From contig JALGVA010000001.1 of the NCBI GenBank assembly GCA_029820295.1, forward strand, positions 1 to 51,475: a DNA stretch of 51,475 nucleotides, given 5' to 3'. Numbering within the stretch: the first letter of the stretch is position 1; every line of letters begins with the position of its first letter. The translations under genes were made by a program, and so were the position numbers. This DNA is from Candidatus Zipacnadia bacterium. Lineage in GTDB: Bacteria; Armatimonadota; Zipacnadia; Zipacnadales; UBA5352. The notes beneath the pieces were generated by a model, which was not told the DNA's origin, did no database searches, and was given only the letters and a program-made list of their open reading frames with translations. Of the stretch, positions 8,517 through 17,212 are shown in pieces.

Positions 8517-10094
8517 TCAGATACGCGGAACCAACGGGTCGCACTCCTCGCTCTCCTCCGGCAGCGCCATGAACACCGCGTTCGGATCCTCGCCCCGCCG
8601 CCGGCGCGCCGACCATATCCAGCCGAAGATCGCCGCCCCCACCGCCATGACCACCAGCCACTGCACCACGATGCTGCCGGTCAGCGCGCCCGCGACCGTG
8701 CCCTCGCCCTGCGCGGCTCCGGTCAGGTTCTCGGCCAGCGCGCCCAGGTCGGCGACCACCTGCGTGTACAGCAGCACGCCGATGGTCACGATGCAGATCA
8801 GCGCGACGACCACCTGCGCAGCGCGGTTGCGCATGAAGGCGATCTGCGCGTAGAGCGTCGGATTGCGCCGCGGAAAGGTGATGACCGACAGCCCGATGAG
8901 CATGTAGGTGAAGCACAGCGCGACCACGACGATGTCGATGCCCTTGAAGAAGCCGTGGACGTTGCAGCCGATGGCGATGATGCTGGCGACCACCGCGGAG
9001 GTGGTCAGCGCCCAGTGCGGCGTGCCGAAGCGCTCGTTGACCGCCGCCAGCCCGCGCGGGAAAATGCCATCCTCGGCCCACGCGAAGAACAGCCGCGAGA
9101 CGGCGAGCAGGATGGGCGGCAGGTCGTTGGCCAGCGCCACCGCCGCCATCAGCGCCACGAACACCGCCAGGCCCGCGGGCATGATCACGCCCATGATCTC
9201 GGGCACCGACAGGTCGGTTCCGGGGACGATGCCCGCCACCACCTCCCAGGGCACGGCGTGGTAGACCGCGGCCGAGAACAACATGTAGTAGCCGGTGATG
9301 ACCAGGGTGGCGAGCAGAAAGGCGCGTGGCAGCAGGCGCGAGGGATCACGGCACTCGCCCCCCGCCTGCGAGATCGAGGCGAAGCCGATGTAGGCGAAGA
9401 ACAGAATGCTCACCGCGCTGATCAGCTCGGCGAAGCCGCCCTGCGCCGGCGCCGCGCCGCTGACGGTCCAGTTGCCCGAGTCCTCGACGAGGGCGGCTCC
9501 GATGGAGGCGGGCGTCAGGAAGCCGTAGACGATGACCACCAGCCCGCCGGCGAGCATCAGGCCCATGAGCACGATGACCGTCCACCCGTACTTGCGCACG
9601 CCCACTAGGTTGACCAGCCAGAACAGCCAGATCATCGCCAGTGGCAGCCAGAGCGTGGCCACGCCCGTCTCGAGCCATGCCGCCAGGTCGGTCATGTGCG
9701 CGTGCAGCGCGGCGGCCTTGAGCAGCGCCACGTCCATGTAGGCGATGACCCCGCATGCGGCCGCCAGGCCGAACCACTTGCTGAAGGTCGCGATGAAGCC
9801 CACGAAGGGGTGCAGCGCGCGCGAGATGTAGATGTAGCCGCCGCCCGCGCGCGGCATCGCCGAGGAGAGCACGCCGTAGGAGAGCGCCGCGAACAGCGCC
9901 GGAACCGCCCCCAGCATGAAGGCCAGCGGCACCAGGCTGCCGATGCCCGGCACCTTCTCCTGGATCTCCACCGTGAGGACATTGATCCCCCCGCCGATGA
10001 CCGTGCACACCGCGGTCGCGACCAGCGCCAGCAGCGTCAACTCGCGGCGCAGGCGGGCGCTGCCGGCGCGCGCTCTCGTCGCTTCGGTCGCCAT
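8517..10094 (-). CDS. APC superfamily amino acid/polyamine permease
   Basis: A 525-residue membrane protein with about 12 hydrophobic segments. The first helix contains the unwound GGGIN segment (VCTVIGGGINV) that binds substrate in APC-fold transporters, and the second begins with SLVPLAFMLGAVPALFAALSYG. The PRAGGGYIYISRAL motif after helix 2 is the APC family hallmark. The C-terminus is a charged tail after the last helix. Members carry amino acids, polyamines or related amines, usually with protons or sodium. The start is fixed by GGAGG seven bases before ATG 10094. It lies in a leftward run after a secreted glycoside-hydrolase-like gene and before a Gfo/Idh/MocA dehydrogenase. The substrate is not predictable. 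Confidence 0.9.
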   Translation of the reverse strand: MATEATRARAGSARLRRELTLLALVATAVCTVIGGGINVLTVEIQEKVPGIGSLVPLAFMLGAVPALFAALSYGVLSSAMPRAGGGYIYISRALHPFVGFIATFSKWFGLAAACGVIAYMDVALLKAAALHAHMTDLAAWLETGVATLWLPLAMIWLFWLVNLVGVRKYGWTVIVLMGLMLAGGLVVIVYGFLTPASIGAALVEDSGNWTVSGAAPAQGGFAELISAVSILFFAYIGFASISQAGGECRDPSRLLPRAFLLATLVITGYYMLFSAAVYHAVPWEVVAGIVPGTDLSVPEIMGVIMPAGLAVFVALMAAVALANDLPPILLAVSRLFFAWAEDGIFPRGLAAVNERFGTPHWALTTSAVVASIIAIGCNVHGFFKGIDIVVVALCFTYMLIGLSVITFPRRNPTLYAQIAFMRNRAAQVVVALICIVTIGVLLYTQVVADLGALAENLTGAAQGEGTVAGALTGSIVVQWLVVMAVGAAIFGWIWSARRRRGEDPNAVFMALPEESEECDPLVPRI

Positions 10095-10163
10095 GGATCA
10101 CCCTCCGCCCGTTGGGGATGAGCGAGACGCCAGGTTATCCCGGCGTGTTTCGCAGACGCCGGC

Positions 10164-10181
10164 GCCGGGACCTGCCCCGGC
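10164..10181 (-). terminator. Short GC hairpin at the end of the glycoside-hydrolase-like gene
   Basis: GCCGGG, a six-base loop, then CCCGGC, touching the last base of the stop codon at 10181-10183. It could attenuate transcription into the APC permease gene. There is no T run, so this is a weak call. Confidence 0.3.
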
Positions 10182-11752
10182 TACGGGTAGCTCACGTCGA
10201 GGTAGGCGTCGCGCCAGGTGACCTCCGCGTCCGCGCCATCCGCGCACTCGACGCGCACCACGTTGTCGCCCTCGCGCACGATCTCCCCCGGCACGCGGAA
10301 GCGCAGCCAGTTGCCGTCGGCCTCCGGCGCCACCAGTCGCCGGCCGTTCAGGCTCACGCTCACCGCCCCCGCCGGCGGACGCTCCGCGAACTGCACGCTC
10401 AGCGCGACCTCCGGCGCGAGCGTCCCGTCCGCCCGGATGTCCTCCGCGATCTCTATCGGCTCCTCGTGCGCCTCGCCCGGCGCGATGTTCACCGGCGCGT
10501 CCGAGCACAACGTGGGGATCTCGATGAAGCTCGCCCCGCCGCTCAGGTACGCCCCGGCCATGCGCGGCCCGAGGAAGGTCACGAAGTAGCGCTTGTCGAG
10601 GCCCACCAGCCCCTGCGGGTCGCCCAGCTCGCGCCACAGCGGATGGCTCTGCGTGAAGACGTTGAAGATCTGCAGCCCGTCGGCGCCCGCCGCCCAGGCG
10701 TTGACCGCGCGGGCTCGGTAGGTCTCGATGGTCGCGCGCAGCGCCCGGTTGTCGAGGTCGCGCAGCGTCGGATTGCTCAGGCACGGGTAGACCGCGATGT
10801 CATGCGCGTGGCACAGCCGCACCGTATCCGCCCAGGGCACGAACTGCACGTAGCCGCTGGGGATGACGATATCCAGCAGCCGCTCCTCGATCCAGGTGCG
10901 CAGGTCCAGACCCACCGCCGCAGCGTAGCCGAGCGAGTCGGGGACGCGCGCGGAGAGCAGGATCGGCCGGCCACGCCGCGCGCCGATCTCATCGGCCGCG
11001 GAGCGCACGCGCCGGATCAGCTCGGTCATCTGCGCGCGGTTCTCATCGGTGGCCTGACCACCCTCTGCATGCGCGCGGAAGAACACCGGGTGGCGGTAGA
11101 AGTCCAGCTCGACGCCATCGACACCGTAGCGCGCCATCACGTCCTCGATGACGTCGAAGGCCAGCTCGCGCACCTCCTCCTCCCCGTAGTCCACCGAGGT
11201 CCAGCGTCCGTAGCGCGGAGGCTCGTCCTCCGTCCCCATCAACAGGTGCGGGCGGTCGAGCTTCCACTGCGGGCGCATGGCCGCGTTCCCGGCATCGTGC
11301 GTGTCGTTCATGCGCATCGACCAGAACGCCTCGCGGCCGTTCTCGTGGCACCAGGTGTCGATGACCTCCAGCGGGTCGGTGCCCTGATCGATAAGCGCCG
11401 CGGTCATGTTGCCGACGAACGGTCCCTCGGTGCTGAGGAAGGGCGGGCACGGGCGGGTGTTGTGCGTCCAGCCCGCGAAGCTGCGGGTGGTCGAGTAGGC
11501 GATGGCGCCCACCTGCGTGTCCTCCATGCCCAGCGTGCGCACCGCCAGCAGCGCCTCGGGCGTGATCTGGTCCACGGCCGCGAAGACGTCGTCGCCATCG
11601 TTGTTGTAGATCAGCCCGCGCGGCCGGAACGCCGCCTCTCTCCGCGCCCGGTCAAGCTCCGTGTCCGACAGCCGCGCCTCCTCCGCCCCAACGGCGCCTA
11701 TCACGATCGGCACCATCATGCCCGCAACCGCCATCCCGGCCAGCACGTTCAT
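10181..11752 (-). CDS. Exported glycoside-hydrolase-like TIM-barrel protein
   Basis: A 523-residue protein with a signal peptide (MNVLAGMAVAGMMVPIVIGAVGA). The body reads as a TIM barrel: RPRGLIYNNDGDD near residue 40, then GVDGVELDFYRHPVFF, a strand ending in acidic residues as in GH10-like and alpha-amylase-like barrels, then ILLSARVPDSLGYA and GADGLQIFNVF. The last 130 residues look like a beta-sandwich. The exact GH family is not recognised, and it could instead be a non-catalytic barrel. Longer in-frame starts exist up to 11950; ATG 11752 is chosen because GGGAGG lies nine bases upstream and the signal peptide starts there. It heads a leftward run with the APC permease and a dehydrogenase. 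Confidence 0.72.
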   Translation of the reverse strand: MNVLAGMAVAGMMVPIVIGAVGAEEARLSDTELDRARREAAFRPRGLIYNNDGDDVFAAVDQITPEALLAVRTLGMEDTQVGAIAYSTTRSFAGWTHNTRPCPPFLSTEGPFVGNMTAALIDQGTDPLEVIDTWCHENGREAFWSMRMNDTHDAGNAAMRPQWKLDRPHLLMGTEDEPPRYGRWTSVDYGEEEVRELAFDVIEDVMARYGVDGVELDFYRHPVFFRAHAEGGQATDENRAQMTELIRRVRSAADEIGARRGRPILLSARVPDSLGYAAAVGLDLRTWIEERLLDIVIPSGYVQFVPWADTVRLCHAHDIAVYPCLSNPTLRDLDNRALRATIETYRARAVNAWAAGADGLQIFNVFTQSHPLWRELGDPQGLVGLDKRYFVTFLGPRMAGAYLSGGASFIEIPTLCSDAPVNIAPGEAHEEPIEIAEDIRADGTLAPEVALSVQFAERPPAGAVSVSLNGRRLVAPEADGNWLRFRVPGEIVREGDNVVRVECADGADAEVTWRDAYLDVSYP

Positions 11753-12132
11753 CGCAGCCATCCTCCCGTCGGATCGTCTCACGCAGCGTCCGGCACGCGG
11801 GCAGTTCCGACTCCACGCGTCGGGGACCTGCCCGGTCGGCCGGTGTTGGCGCCATGCCGTTGTGGAGCGGCCGGGGTTCAGCCCGCCCGAGTCGTCTGTC
11901 GTCCTCACCCCCGTCCCGACTGCGTCGGGCCACCCCCTCTCCGTGGGCACACCTGCGGTGCGCAGGCTACTGCCGTCCGCCCCGCGTCAGCCGCCGCTCA
12001 TACCGACATGCCGGATTCACAGCCCCGTTGCCTGCGCAGTTGACCCACTCCCGCCCTCCGAGTATCATCCGCGGCTGACAGGGGGGAGCGCGCGCAGCCG
12101 ATCACATCACCCATCGCTGGAGGGTTACCTGC
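11753..12132. other. Divergent intergenic region with hairpins and a promoter
   Basis: About 380 bases between divergent starts with no gene of its own. It contains two small hairpins, CCCGAC-TGC-GTCGGG at 11915-11929 and GCACACC-TGC-GGTGCGC at 11948-11964 (one mismatch), in a C-rich stretch, and a sigma70-type promoter reading rightward near its right end. Nothing clear is seen for the leftward gene. Confidence 0.5.
12040..12068 (+). promoter_or_regulatory. Sigma70-type promoter for the Gfo/Idh/MocA gene
   Basis: TTGACC at 12040-12045 and TATCAT at 12063-12068 are separated by exactly 17 bases. Each box differs from consensus at one position. The start codon at 12133 would follow a leader of roughly 58 bases carrying GGAGGG. 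This is one of two clear promoters in the window. Confidence 0.7.
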
Positions 12133-13287
12133 ATGGACACCCCGATCCGCATCGGCGTCATCGGCATCGGTGGACGCGGCGGCATCGCCCGCCACTGGAA
12201 GCGTGAGGACGGGCTGTCGGTCGTGGTCGGCGGCGCCGACGTCACCGACCAGTACCTCGACGGCTTCCGCGAGTTCCATGGCGAGGACGTGATCTTCACG
12301 CACGACTACCGCGAGCTGCTCGCCCGCGATGACATCGACGCCATCGCGGTCACCTCGCCCGACTTCACCCACGAGGAGTACGCCGTGGCCGCGCTCGAAG
12401 CGGGCAAGCACGTGTTCTGCGAGAAGCCCCTGGCCATCACCATCGAAGGCTGCGACCGCATCCTCGAAGCATGGCGCGCGTCGGGCAGGCATTTCATGAT
12501 CGGCTTCAACATGCGCTACATGCGCATGTTCAACGTCATGAAGTCAATCGCCGACGACGGCGTCATCGGCGACATCAAGGCCGTCTGGGTGCGCCACTTC
12601 GTGGGGCAGGGCGGGAACTTCTACTACCACGACTGGCACGCCCGGCGTCAGAACACCACGTCACTGCTGCTGCAGAAGGGCTCGCACGACATCGACATGA
12701 TCCACTGGATCACCGGCCGCTACACCCGGCGCGTGGTGGCCATGGGCGGCCTCGACTTCTTCGGCGGCGACAGGCCCAACGACCTCGACTGCCGCGACTG
12801 CGACGAGACCGAGACCTGCCCGGACGTCGCCACCGCGCCTACCCGCACCCAGTGCGCCTTCCGCCAGGAGGTCGATGTCGAGGACAACGAGATGCTGCTC
12901 ATGGAACTCGAGGGCGGAATCAAGGCCGCCTACCTGCAGTGCCAGTTCACGCCCGACTACCACCGCAACTACTGCTTCATCGGCACCAGGGGCCGCATGG
13001 AGTGCAGGGACCTGACCGGCGACGTGACCGTGCTAACGCGCCGGGGCAACTCCCCCGAGTTCATGTCCAACCGTACCTATCACGTCAAGCCCGCCGAGGG
13101 CGGCCACGGCGGCGCCGACCCGGTCATCGCCGACGACTTCGTCCAGATGCTCGTCACCGGCAAGCAGCCGGTCGCCACGCCGCTGGCGGGGCGCATGAGC
13201 GTGGCGGTGGGCGTGAAAGGCGCCGAGTCGCTGCGCAACGGCTCCATCCCGCTGGAGATTCCCCCGCCGCCTGAGTGGGCGCGCTGA
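12133..13287 (+). CDS. Gfo/Idh/MocA family oxidoreductase with a four-cysteine cluster
   Basis: A 384-residue protein beginning with the Rossmann fingerprint GVIGIGGRGGIA and carrying the EKP motif in CEKPLAITIEGC near residue 100. HDIDMIHW near residue 185-192 gives the conserved His and Asp of the catalytic region. Unlike the other two members here, it has an insert with Cys at about residues 220, 223, 229 and 241 (C-x2-C-x5-C-x11-C), a plausible metal or iron-sulfur site. The protein is cytoplasmic. GGAGGG precedes ATG 12133. Transcription should start from the promoter at 12040-12068 and stop at the hairpin at 13319-13343, making this a single-gene unit. The substrate is unknown; sugar or inositol derivatives are typical for the family. 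Confidence 0.92.
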   Translation: MDTPIRIGVIGIGGRGGIARHWKREDGLSVVVGGADVTDQYLDGFREFHGEDVIFTHDYRELLARDDIDAIAVTSPDFTHEEYAVAALEAGKHVFCEKPLAITIEGCDRILEAWRASGRHFMIGFNMRYMRMFNVMKSIADDGVIGDIKAVWVRHFVGQGGNFYYHDWHARRQNTTSLLLQKGSHDIDMIHWITGRYTRRVVAMGGLDFFGGDRPNDLDCRDCDETETCPDVATAPTRTQCAFRQEVDVEDNEMLLMELEGGIKAAYLQCQFTPDYHRNYCFIGTRGRMECRDLTGDVTVLTRRGNSPEFMSNRTYHVKPAEGGHGGADPVIADDFVQMLVTGKQPVATPLAGRMSVAVGVKGAESLRNGSIPLEIPPPPEWAR

Positions 13288-13318
13288 CGCCGCACCGCAT
13301 CACGTGAGCGGCCGCACC

Positions 13319-13343
13319 GAGCCACCGGGCCTCCCGGTGGCTC
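13319..13343 (+). terminator. Intrinsic terminator-like hairpin
   Basis: GAGCCACCGGG, a CCT loop and CCCGGTGGCTC form a perfect 11-base-pair stem 32 bases after the stop codon, followed by ATTAACCTTCT, which is locally T-rich for this genome. Confidence 0.7.
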
Positions 13344-13623
13344 ATTAACCTTCTGCGAACACGCCCGCCTCGGGAACACCGGGCCCCCGTGCCACGTTCA
13401 AACCGGTGAGATACAGGCATGACACGTCGTGAGGGGGACGTGGTCTCATGCCCGCGCCACGCACCACCCGGCCCTGCGCCGCCGCCCGCGCGCATCCCCG
13501 CGCGTGGAGCGCCTCAGTCCGCGCCCCGGCACTCCCACTCGTCCCGCCCGCGATCATCGCCTGCGTCCCGCCACACCCGCCATCGCTGCGTCGTGAACGC
13601 TCGACCGACGAGGAGTGGGGAAG
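13344..13623. other. Intergenic stretch without a recognised gene
   Basis: About 280 bases between the terminator and the next start (336 bases between the coding regions). Short open frames here have no family resemblance. No convincing -35/-10 pair is seen; the promoter of the downstream gene should be in this stretch. Confidence 0.4.
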
Positions 13624-15237
13624 ATGGTCCACCGCCTGAAGCCGCACGCCCTGATCGCTCTGGTCGTCCTGCTGATGCTCGTCGCCACCGCCACGCTCGC
13701 CATGGAGCAGGCGGAGATGCGCCTCAACGCGGCGCCTGTGGGGAATCTGGAGATGGAAATGATGGCCGCGCCCGGGATGTCCGGGGCGGACCTGGCGAGT
13801 TCGCTCCCGCCGCCTCCGAACGTGGTGCGCGACAGCACCGCCGTCACGGTCACGCTCACACCGTGGCTCAGGGAGCGCGAGGACCGCGAGCAGCGCCGCT
13901 ACGAGGCGACCTTCGAGGGGATCTACGTCATCCGCTGCAAGGAAGAGGAGCCTGAGGAGGAGCAGCAGCAGGGTGATCAGAGCGCGCAGGACGAGGAAGA
14001 GCAGGAACCCGAGCCGCAGCGCGTGAGCGTCTACTTCCCCTATCCGGCCAACGCCGACACGATCCCGGAGGCCACGGTCAGCGTCGATGGGGAGGAGCCC
14101 GAGGATGCGACCTTCACGCAGCGGGGTGTGGGATTCGTGGTCGAGATCCTGCCCGGGCAGACGCGCGAGATCAAGGTCCACTACCGCGCCTTCGGCACCG
14201 AGGACTTCCGCTACGCGCTCGAGAACAACAGCCGCATCCGGCGCCTCGAGTTCACGCTGGCGACCACCGACGCCAGCCGGCGGCCGGTGGTGCCGCTCAA
14301 GACCAGCCTGCGCCCCAGCCAGCCGCTGGAGCGCCAGGGCGACACCTACACCGCGAAGTGGAGCTACGACAATCTGCTCACTGAGCGCGACATCATCATC
14401 GAGATGCCGCTGTCGGTGGTGCGCACCGACCTGAGTGGCCGCAGCCGCGACCTGGTGCCGGTAGCGGCCGTGGTCATGGTGCTCTTCGTCCTGGTGCTGC
14501 TGCTGGCGGGCAAGGCCGCCGACCGACCGATCGGCCCGGGCGAGACCGTCCTGGTCGTGCTGGCGGTGCTCGTGTTCTACCCGATGCTCGTCTTCCTGTC
14601 GCGCTACGTCACGGTGAGCATCGCCTTCGCCATCGCCTTCGTGGTGAGCGGCCTGCTGGTGATCAGTGCGCTGCGCCGCGAGCACGGCATGGGCTTCGCC
14701 CTGCGTTCGGCCGGCTTCGCCATGGTTGCGGTGCTGGGGCTGCTGTCGCTGGCGGCGATCGCGGGCGAGGGAGCGGGCGTGCTGGTGACGCTCTCGGCGG
14801 TGCTGCTGGTGGCCTTCGCGGTCCGCGTCGCCCCCGAGCTGCGCTCCGAGCCGCGGACCGAGCCCGCGCCGGCCGCTCCCGACCCGGTGAGCGAGTGGGC
14901 CGAGGAGACGTCTGGCGAAGAGAGGGCCGAGGCGGAGGTCGCCGAGGAGGAAGCGGGGCCGGAAGCGTTGGCCCCGGCGGCCGCAGAGCCTGAGAAGCCG
15001 GTGCCGGCCGCGCCCCCGCCCCCCGAGCGCTTCTGCGCTTTCTGCGGCGTCGCGGTGGATCGCGGCTTCGAGTACTGCCCGCACTGCGGACGCGCGCAGC
15101 AGCTGACGGTACGCTGCGCACAGTGCGGCTTCGAGGTGTGCAGCGTGTGCGGTTCGGCCTACCGCTTCTGCCCGAACTGCGGCGGCGCCATCAGCATTGC
15201 GCCGCCCTCAGGTAGCGACACCGCGGAGGAGGCCTGA
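13624..15237 (+). CDS. Membrane protein with periplasmic domain, five-helix bundle and C-terminal zinc ribbons
   Basis: About 537 residues. A signal or first membrane helix spans residues 5-26. A soluble, probably periplasmic, domain follows to about 275; it contains an acidic Glu/Gln-rich stretch (EEEPEEEQQQ) near residue 110. Then come about five membrane helices (for example LVPVAAVVMVLFVLVLLLAG and VSIAFAIAFVVSGLLVIS), a Pro/Glu/Ala linker, and two zinc-ribbon units from about residue 472: CAFCG with CPHCG, then CAQCG, CSVCG and CPNCG. The zinc ribbons should be cytoplasmic. The topology recalls CreD-like proteins but I do not claim homology. ATG 13624 is chosen because GAGGAG lies eight bases upstream. 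It is convergent with the DUF4382 lipoprotein gene across a shared hairpin. Function unknown. Confidence 0.82.
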   Translation: MVHRLKPHALIALVVLLMLVATATLAMEQAEMRLNAAPVGNLEMEMMAAPGMSGADLASSLPPPPNVVRDSTAVTVTLTPWLREREDREQRRYEATFEGIYVIRCKEEEPEEEQQQGDQSAQDEEEQEPEPQRVSVYFPYPANADTIPEATVSVDGEEPEDATFTQRGVGFVVEILPGQTREIKVHYRAFGTEDFRYALENNSRIRRLEFTLATTDASRRPVVPLKTSLRPSQPLERQGDTYTAKWSYDNLLTERDIIIEMPLSVVRTDLSGRSRDLVPVAAVVMVLFVLVLLLAGKAADRPIGPGETVLVVLAVLVFYPMLVFLSRYVTVSIAFAIAFVVSGLLVISALRREHGMGFALRSAGFAMVAVLGLLSLAAIAGEGAGVLVTLSAVLLVAFAVRVAPELRSEPRTEPAPAAPDPVSEWAEETSGEERAEAEVAEEEAGPEALAPAAAEPEKPVPAAPPPPERFCAFCGVAVDRGFEYCPHCGRAQQLTVRCAQCGFEVCSVCGSAYRFCPNCGGAISIAPPSGSDTAEEA

Positions 15238-15246
15238 GACGCATAC

Positions 15247-15274
15247 GGGCCGCCGGGAGACGTCCCGGTGGCCC
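15247..15274. terminator. Bidirectional terminator-like hairpin
   Basis: GGGCCGCCGGGA, loop GACG, then TCCCGGTGGCCC: 12 base pairs with one G-T pair, between convergent stop codons at 15237 and 15298. The core resembles the hairpin at 13319-13343. Confidence 0.6.
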
Positions 15275-15297
15275 GCGGGGTTGGGGGCTCGCGGTGG

Positions 15298-16209
15298 CTA
15301 CAGGTCGATGATCACGTTCGGCGTGGTTACGCCTCCGGCCGGCACGCGCATGGTGAACTCGGTCGGCCCGCGCCCGGGCGTGTAGATGGTCAGCGGATCG
15401 CCTGTCTGCTCGAGGTCGAAGGTGGGCGTGGTGAAGCGGACGGTCAGGTAGTGGTTGCCCGGAACCGCCCGCGGAACCAAGAAGCTGCCATCGTCGCAGC
15501 ATACCTCGGCCACCGCGACCAGCTTGCGGGCGCCGTTCTCGATGAACACGCCCAGGATGCGCCCCAACGGCGCCTCGAGCGGATCGCCGTCGCGCTCGAT
15601 GACCACCCCGGCGATCCTGCCCAGCGCCGGAGTGTCACCGGGCAGCCCCTGAGCGAAGATCATCGGCCGCACCGCCCACGGCTCACCCGGCCGCCGCGGA
15701 TAGACCGACGCGGCGGCGTTGAAGTCCAGGAGCAGCGTCGTGGTGCTCCCCGGCTGCAGGTAGAAGGGCTCGACCAGGCGCGTGCCGCCCTCAGGATCGC
15801 GCAGCGGCGGCGTGAGCGTGTGCACCGTGCCGTTGGTCTCGCGCACCCAGTTGGCGCCCGGCCGGTCCGACAGCAGGACGCGCACCTCCGAGTACCGGCC
15901 CTCGCGCAGGTCAAAGGTGCCCAGCAGCATCGGCGTGTTGCCGATCGCGAGCAGGTCGATGTCGTCGGGAAGGTCTTCGTCCTCGAGCAAAACCCCGGTG
16001 GCCTCGGCGCGGTTGGATATCTCGATGCGAGTGATGCGCACATGCATCTCTGCCAGGCCGGCCGCGGGCACGTCCGTGAGTACGAGGCGTACCGTGCCGG
16101 TCGGCATCACGGCCTCCCCCGAACCACCCCCGCACCCGCCAAGCACCGCAGCGGCCGCAAGCGCACATGCGCTGAGCAACACCAGACACCATCTCGTCGT
16201 GCGGGCCAT
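15298..16209 (-). CDS. DUF4382-domain lipoprotein
   Basis: A 303-residue predicted lipoprotein: the signal ends in the lipobox LGGC within AAAAVLGGCGGGSG. The mature N-terminal part (TVRLVLTDVPAAGLAEMHV, then IRITRIEIS-like strands, LLAIGNTPMLLGTFDL and YSEVRVLL) matches the DUF4382 beta-sandwich found in secreted lipoproteins. A second domain with VCCDDGSFLVPRAVPGNHYLTVRF resembles a carboxypeptidase-regulatory-like or other Ig-like repeat. The frame extends far upstream, but GAGGAGGG before ATG 16209 and the signal peptide define the start. It is divergent from a second lipoprotein gene. The role is unknown; such proteins usually sit on the cell surface or in the periplasm. Confidence 0.85.
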   Translation of the reverse strand: MARTTRWCLVLLSACALAAAAVLGGCGGGSGEAVMPTGTVRLVLTDVPAAGLAEMHVRITRIEISNRAEATGVLLEDEDLPDDIDLLAIGNTPMLLGTFDLREGRYSEVRVLLSDRPGANWVRETNGTVHTLTPPLRDPEGGTRLVEPFYLQPGSTTTLLLDFNAAASVYPRRPGEPWAVRPMIFAQGLPGDTPALGRIAGVVIERDGDPLEAPLGRILGVFIENGARKLVAVAEVCCDDGSFLVPRAVPGNHYLTVRFTTPTFDLEQTGDPLTIYTPGRGPTEFTMRVPAGGVTTPNVIIDL

Positions 16210-16406
16210 GTCTCGTGCCCTCCTCGGGACGGCTCGGGTGCGTGGCTTCTCTTCCCCTCCGCCGCTCTCCCCCGGAATCCTCCCGCCGCCCCGCTTTCCG
16301 ACGAGTCGCGTTGCCCGGGAACTTCCGGGGACTGCCGAACGCTGGGACACCTGTGACCGGCGCACGCGGCCACGGTGTGCCCACTGTCGTACATCCGGAG
16401 GCCAAG

Positions 16407-17174
16407 ATGACTCGCTTCGGTACGCCGCTGTGCAGGATCGGACTCGTGGCGGGGCCGGCCATGATCCTGGTCGCGCTCGCCCTGGGCGGCTGCGCAAAGC
16501 CGCCGACCGAGCAAGCCGCAGTCGCTCCCGAACCCCCGCGTTCGGCGATGGAGCCCACCGAGCCGGCACCGGTCGAGGTCGCTGAACCGGCCGCCGAGCC
16601 CGAGGAACCCGCCGACGCGGCAGCCGATGACGCAGCAGATGCACCTCAGGAAGGCGGCTCGCAGATGACCACCGTCAGGATCAAGACCAACCGCGGCGAC
16701 ATCGTCGCCGAGTTGTGGGACAGGGACGCGCCCATCACCGCCGGCAGCTTCCTGCTGCTGGTCGAGGACGGCTTCTATGACGGCCTGACCTTCCACCGCG
16801 TCGAGCCCGAGTTCGTCATCCAGGGCGGCGATCCCAGGGGCAACGGGAGCGGCGGGCCAGGCTTCACCATCCCGCTGGAGACCAGCCCCGACCTGAAACA
16901 CTCGCGCGGCGTGCTGTCGATGGCCCGCACTCCCGATCCCGACAGCGCCGGGAGTCAGTTCTTCATCTGCCTGAGTGACAACGCGTCGGTGAAGAACCTG
17001 GACGCCCGCCCGGGGAACCCCGGCTACGCCGCCTTCGGGCGCGTGCTCGAAGGCATGGACGTGGTGGACGCCATCAAGGTCGGCGACACCATCGAGGAGG
17101 CCACGGTCGAGAGCGAGTCGCCTGACGCTGAGGCCGCGCGCGCGGCCGCCCGGGCCGCCCGCGTGCCCGAGTGA
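16407..17174 (+). CDS. Lipoprotein cyclophilin-type peptidyl-prolyl cis-trans isomerase
   Basis: A 255-residue protein with a lipobox (LALGGC, Cys near residue 29), a Pro/Glu/Ala-rich linker to about residue 86, and a cyclophilin domain starting at MTTVRIKTNRGDIV. The catalytic Arg lies in the signature FHRVEPEFVIQGGD, and ARTPDPDSAGSQFFICL supplies the conserved Gln and Phe. It should catalyse proline isomerisation on exported proteins while tethered to a membrane. The start at 16407 has GGAGG seven bases upstream; longer in-frame starts lack a signal peptide. It is a single gene divergent from the DUF4382 lipoprotein, and its stop lies 38 bases from a convergent NHL-repeat gene. Confidence 0.92.
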   Translation: MTRFGTPLCRIGLVAGPAMILVALALGGCAKPPTEQAAVAPEPPRSAMEPTEPAPVEVAEPAAEPEEPADAAADDAADAPQEGGSQMTTVRIKTNRGDIVAELWDRDAPITAGSFLLLVEDGFYDGLTFHRVEPEFVIQGGDPRGNGSGGPGFTIPLETSPDLKHSRGVLSMARTPDPDSAGSQFFICLSDNASVKNLDARPGNPGYAAFGRVLEGMDVVDAIKVGDTIEEATVESESPDAEAARAAARAARVPE

Positions 17175-17212
17175 GACGCAGGCCACCACGAGTTGAGGTC
17201 CTCAGCCGCCGG

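Noticed and set aside
13345-15084. 579-codon minus-strand frame opposite the zinc-ribbon membrane protein
   Set aside because: Composition of an antisense shadow; the plus strand has a signal, helices and zinc ribbons with a good ribosome binding site.
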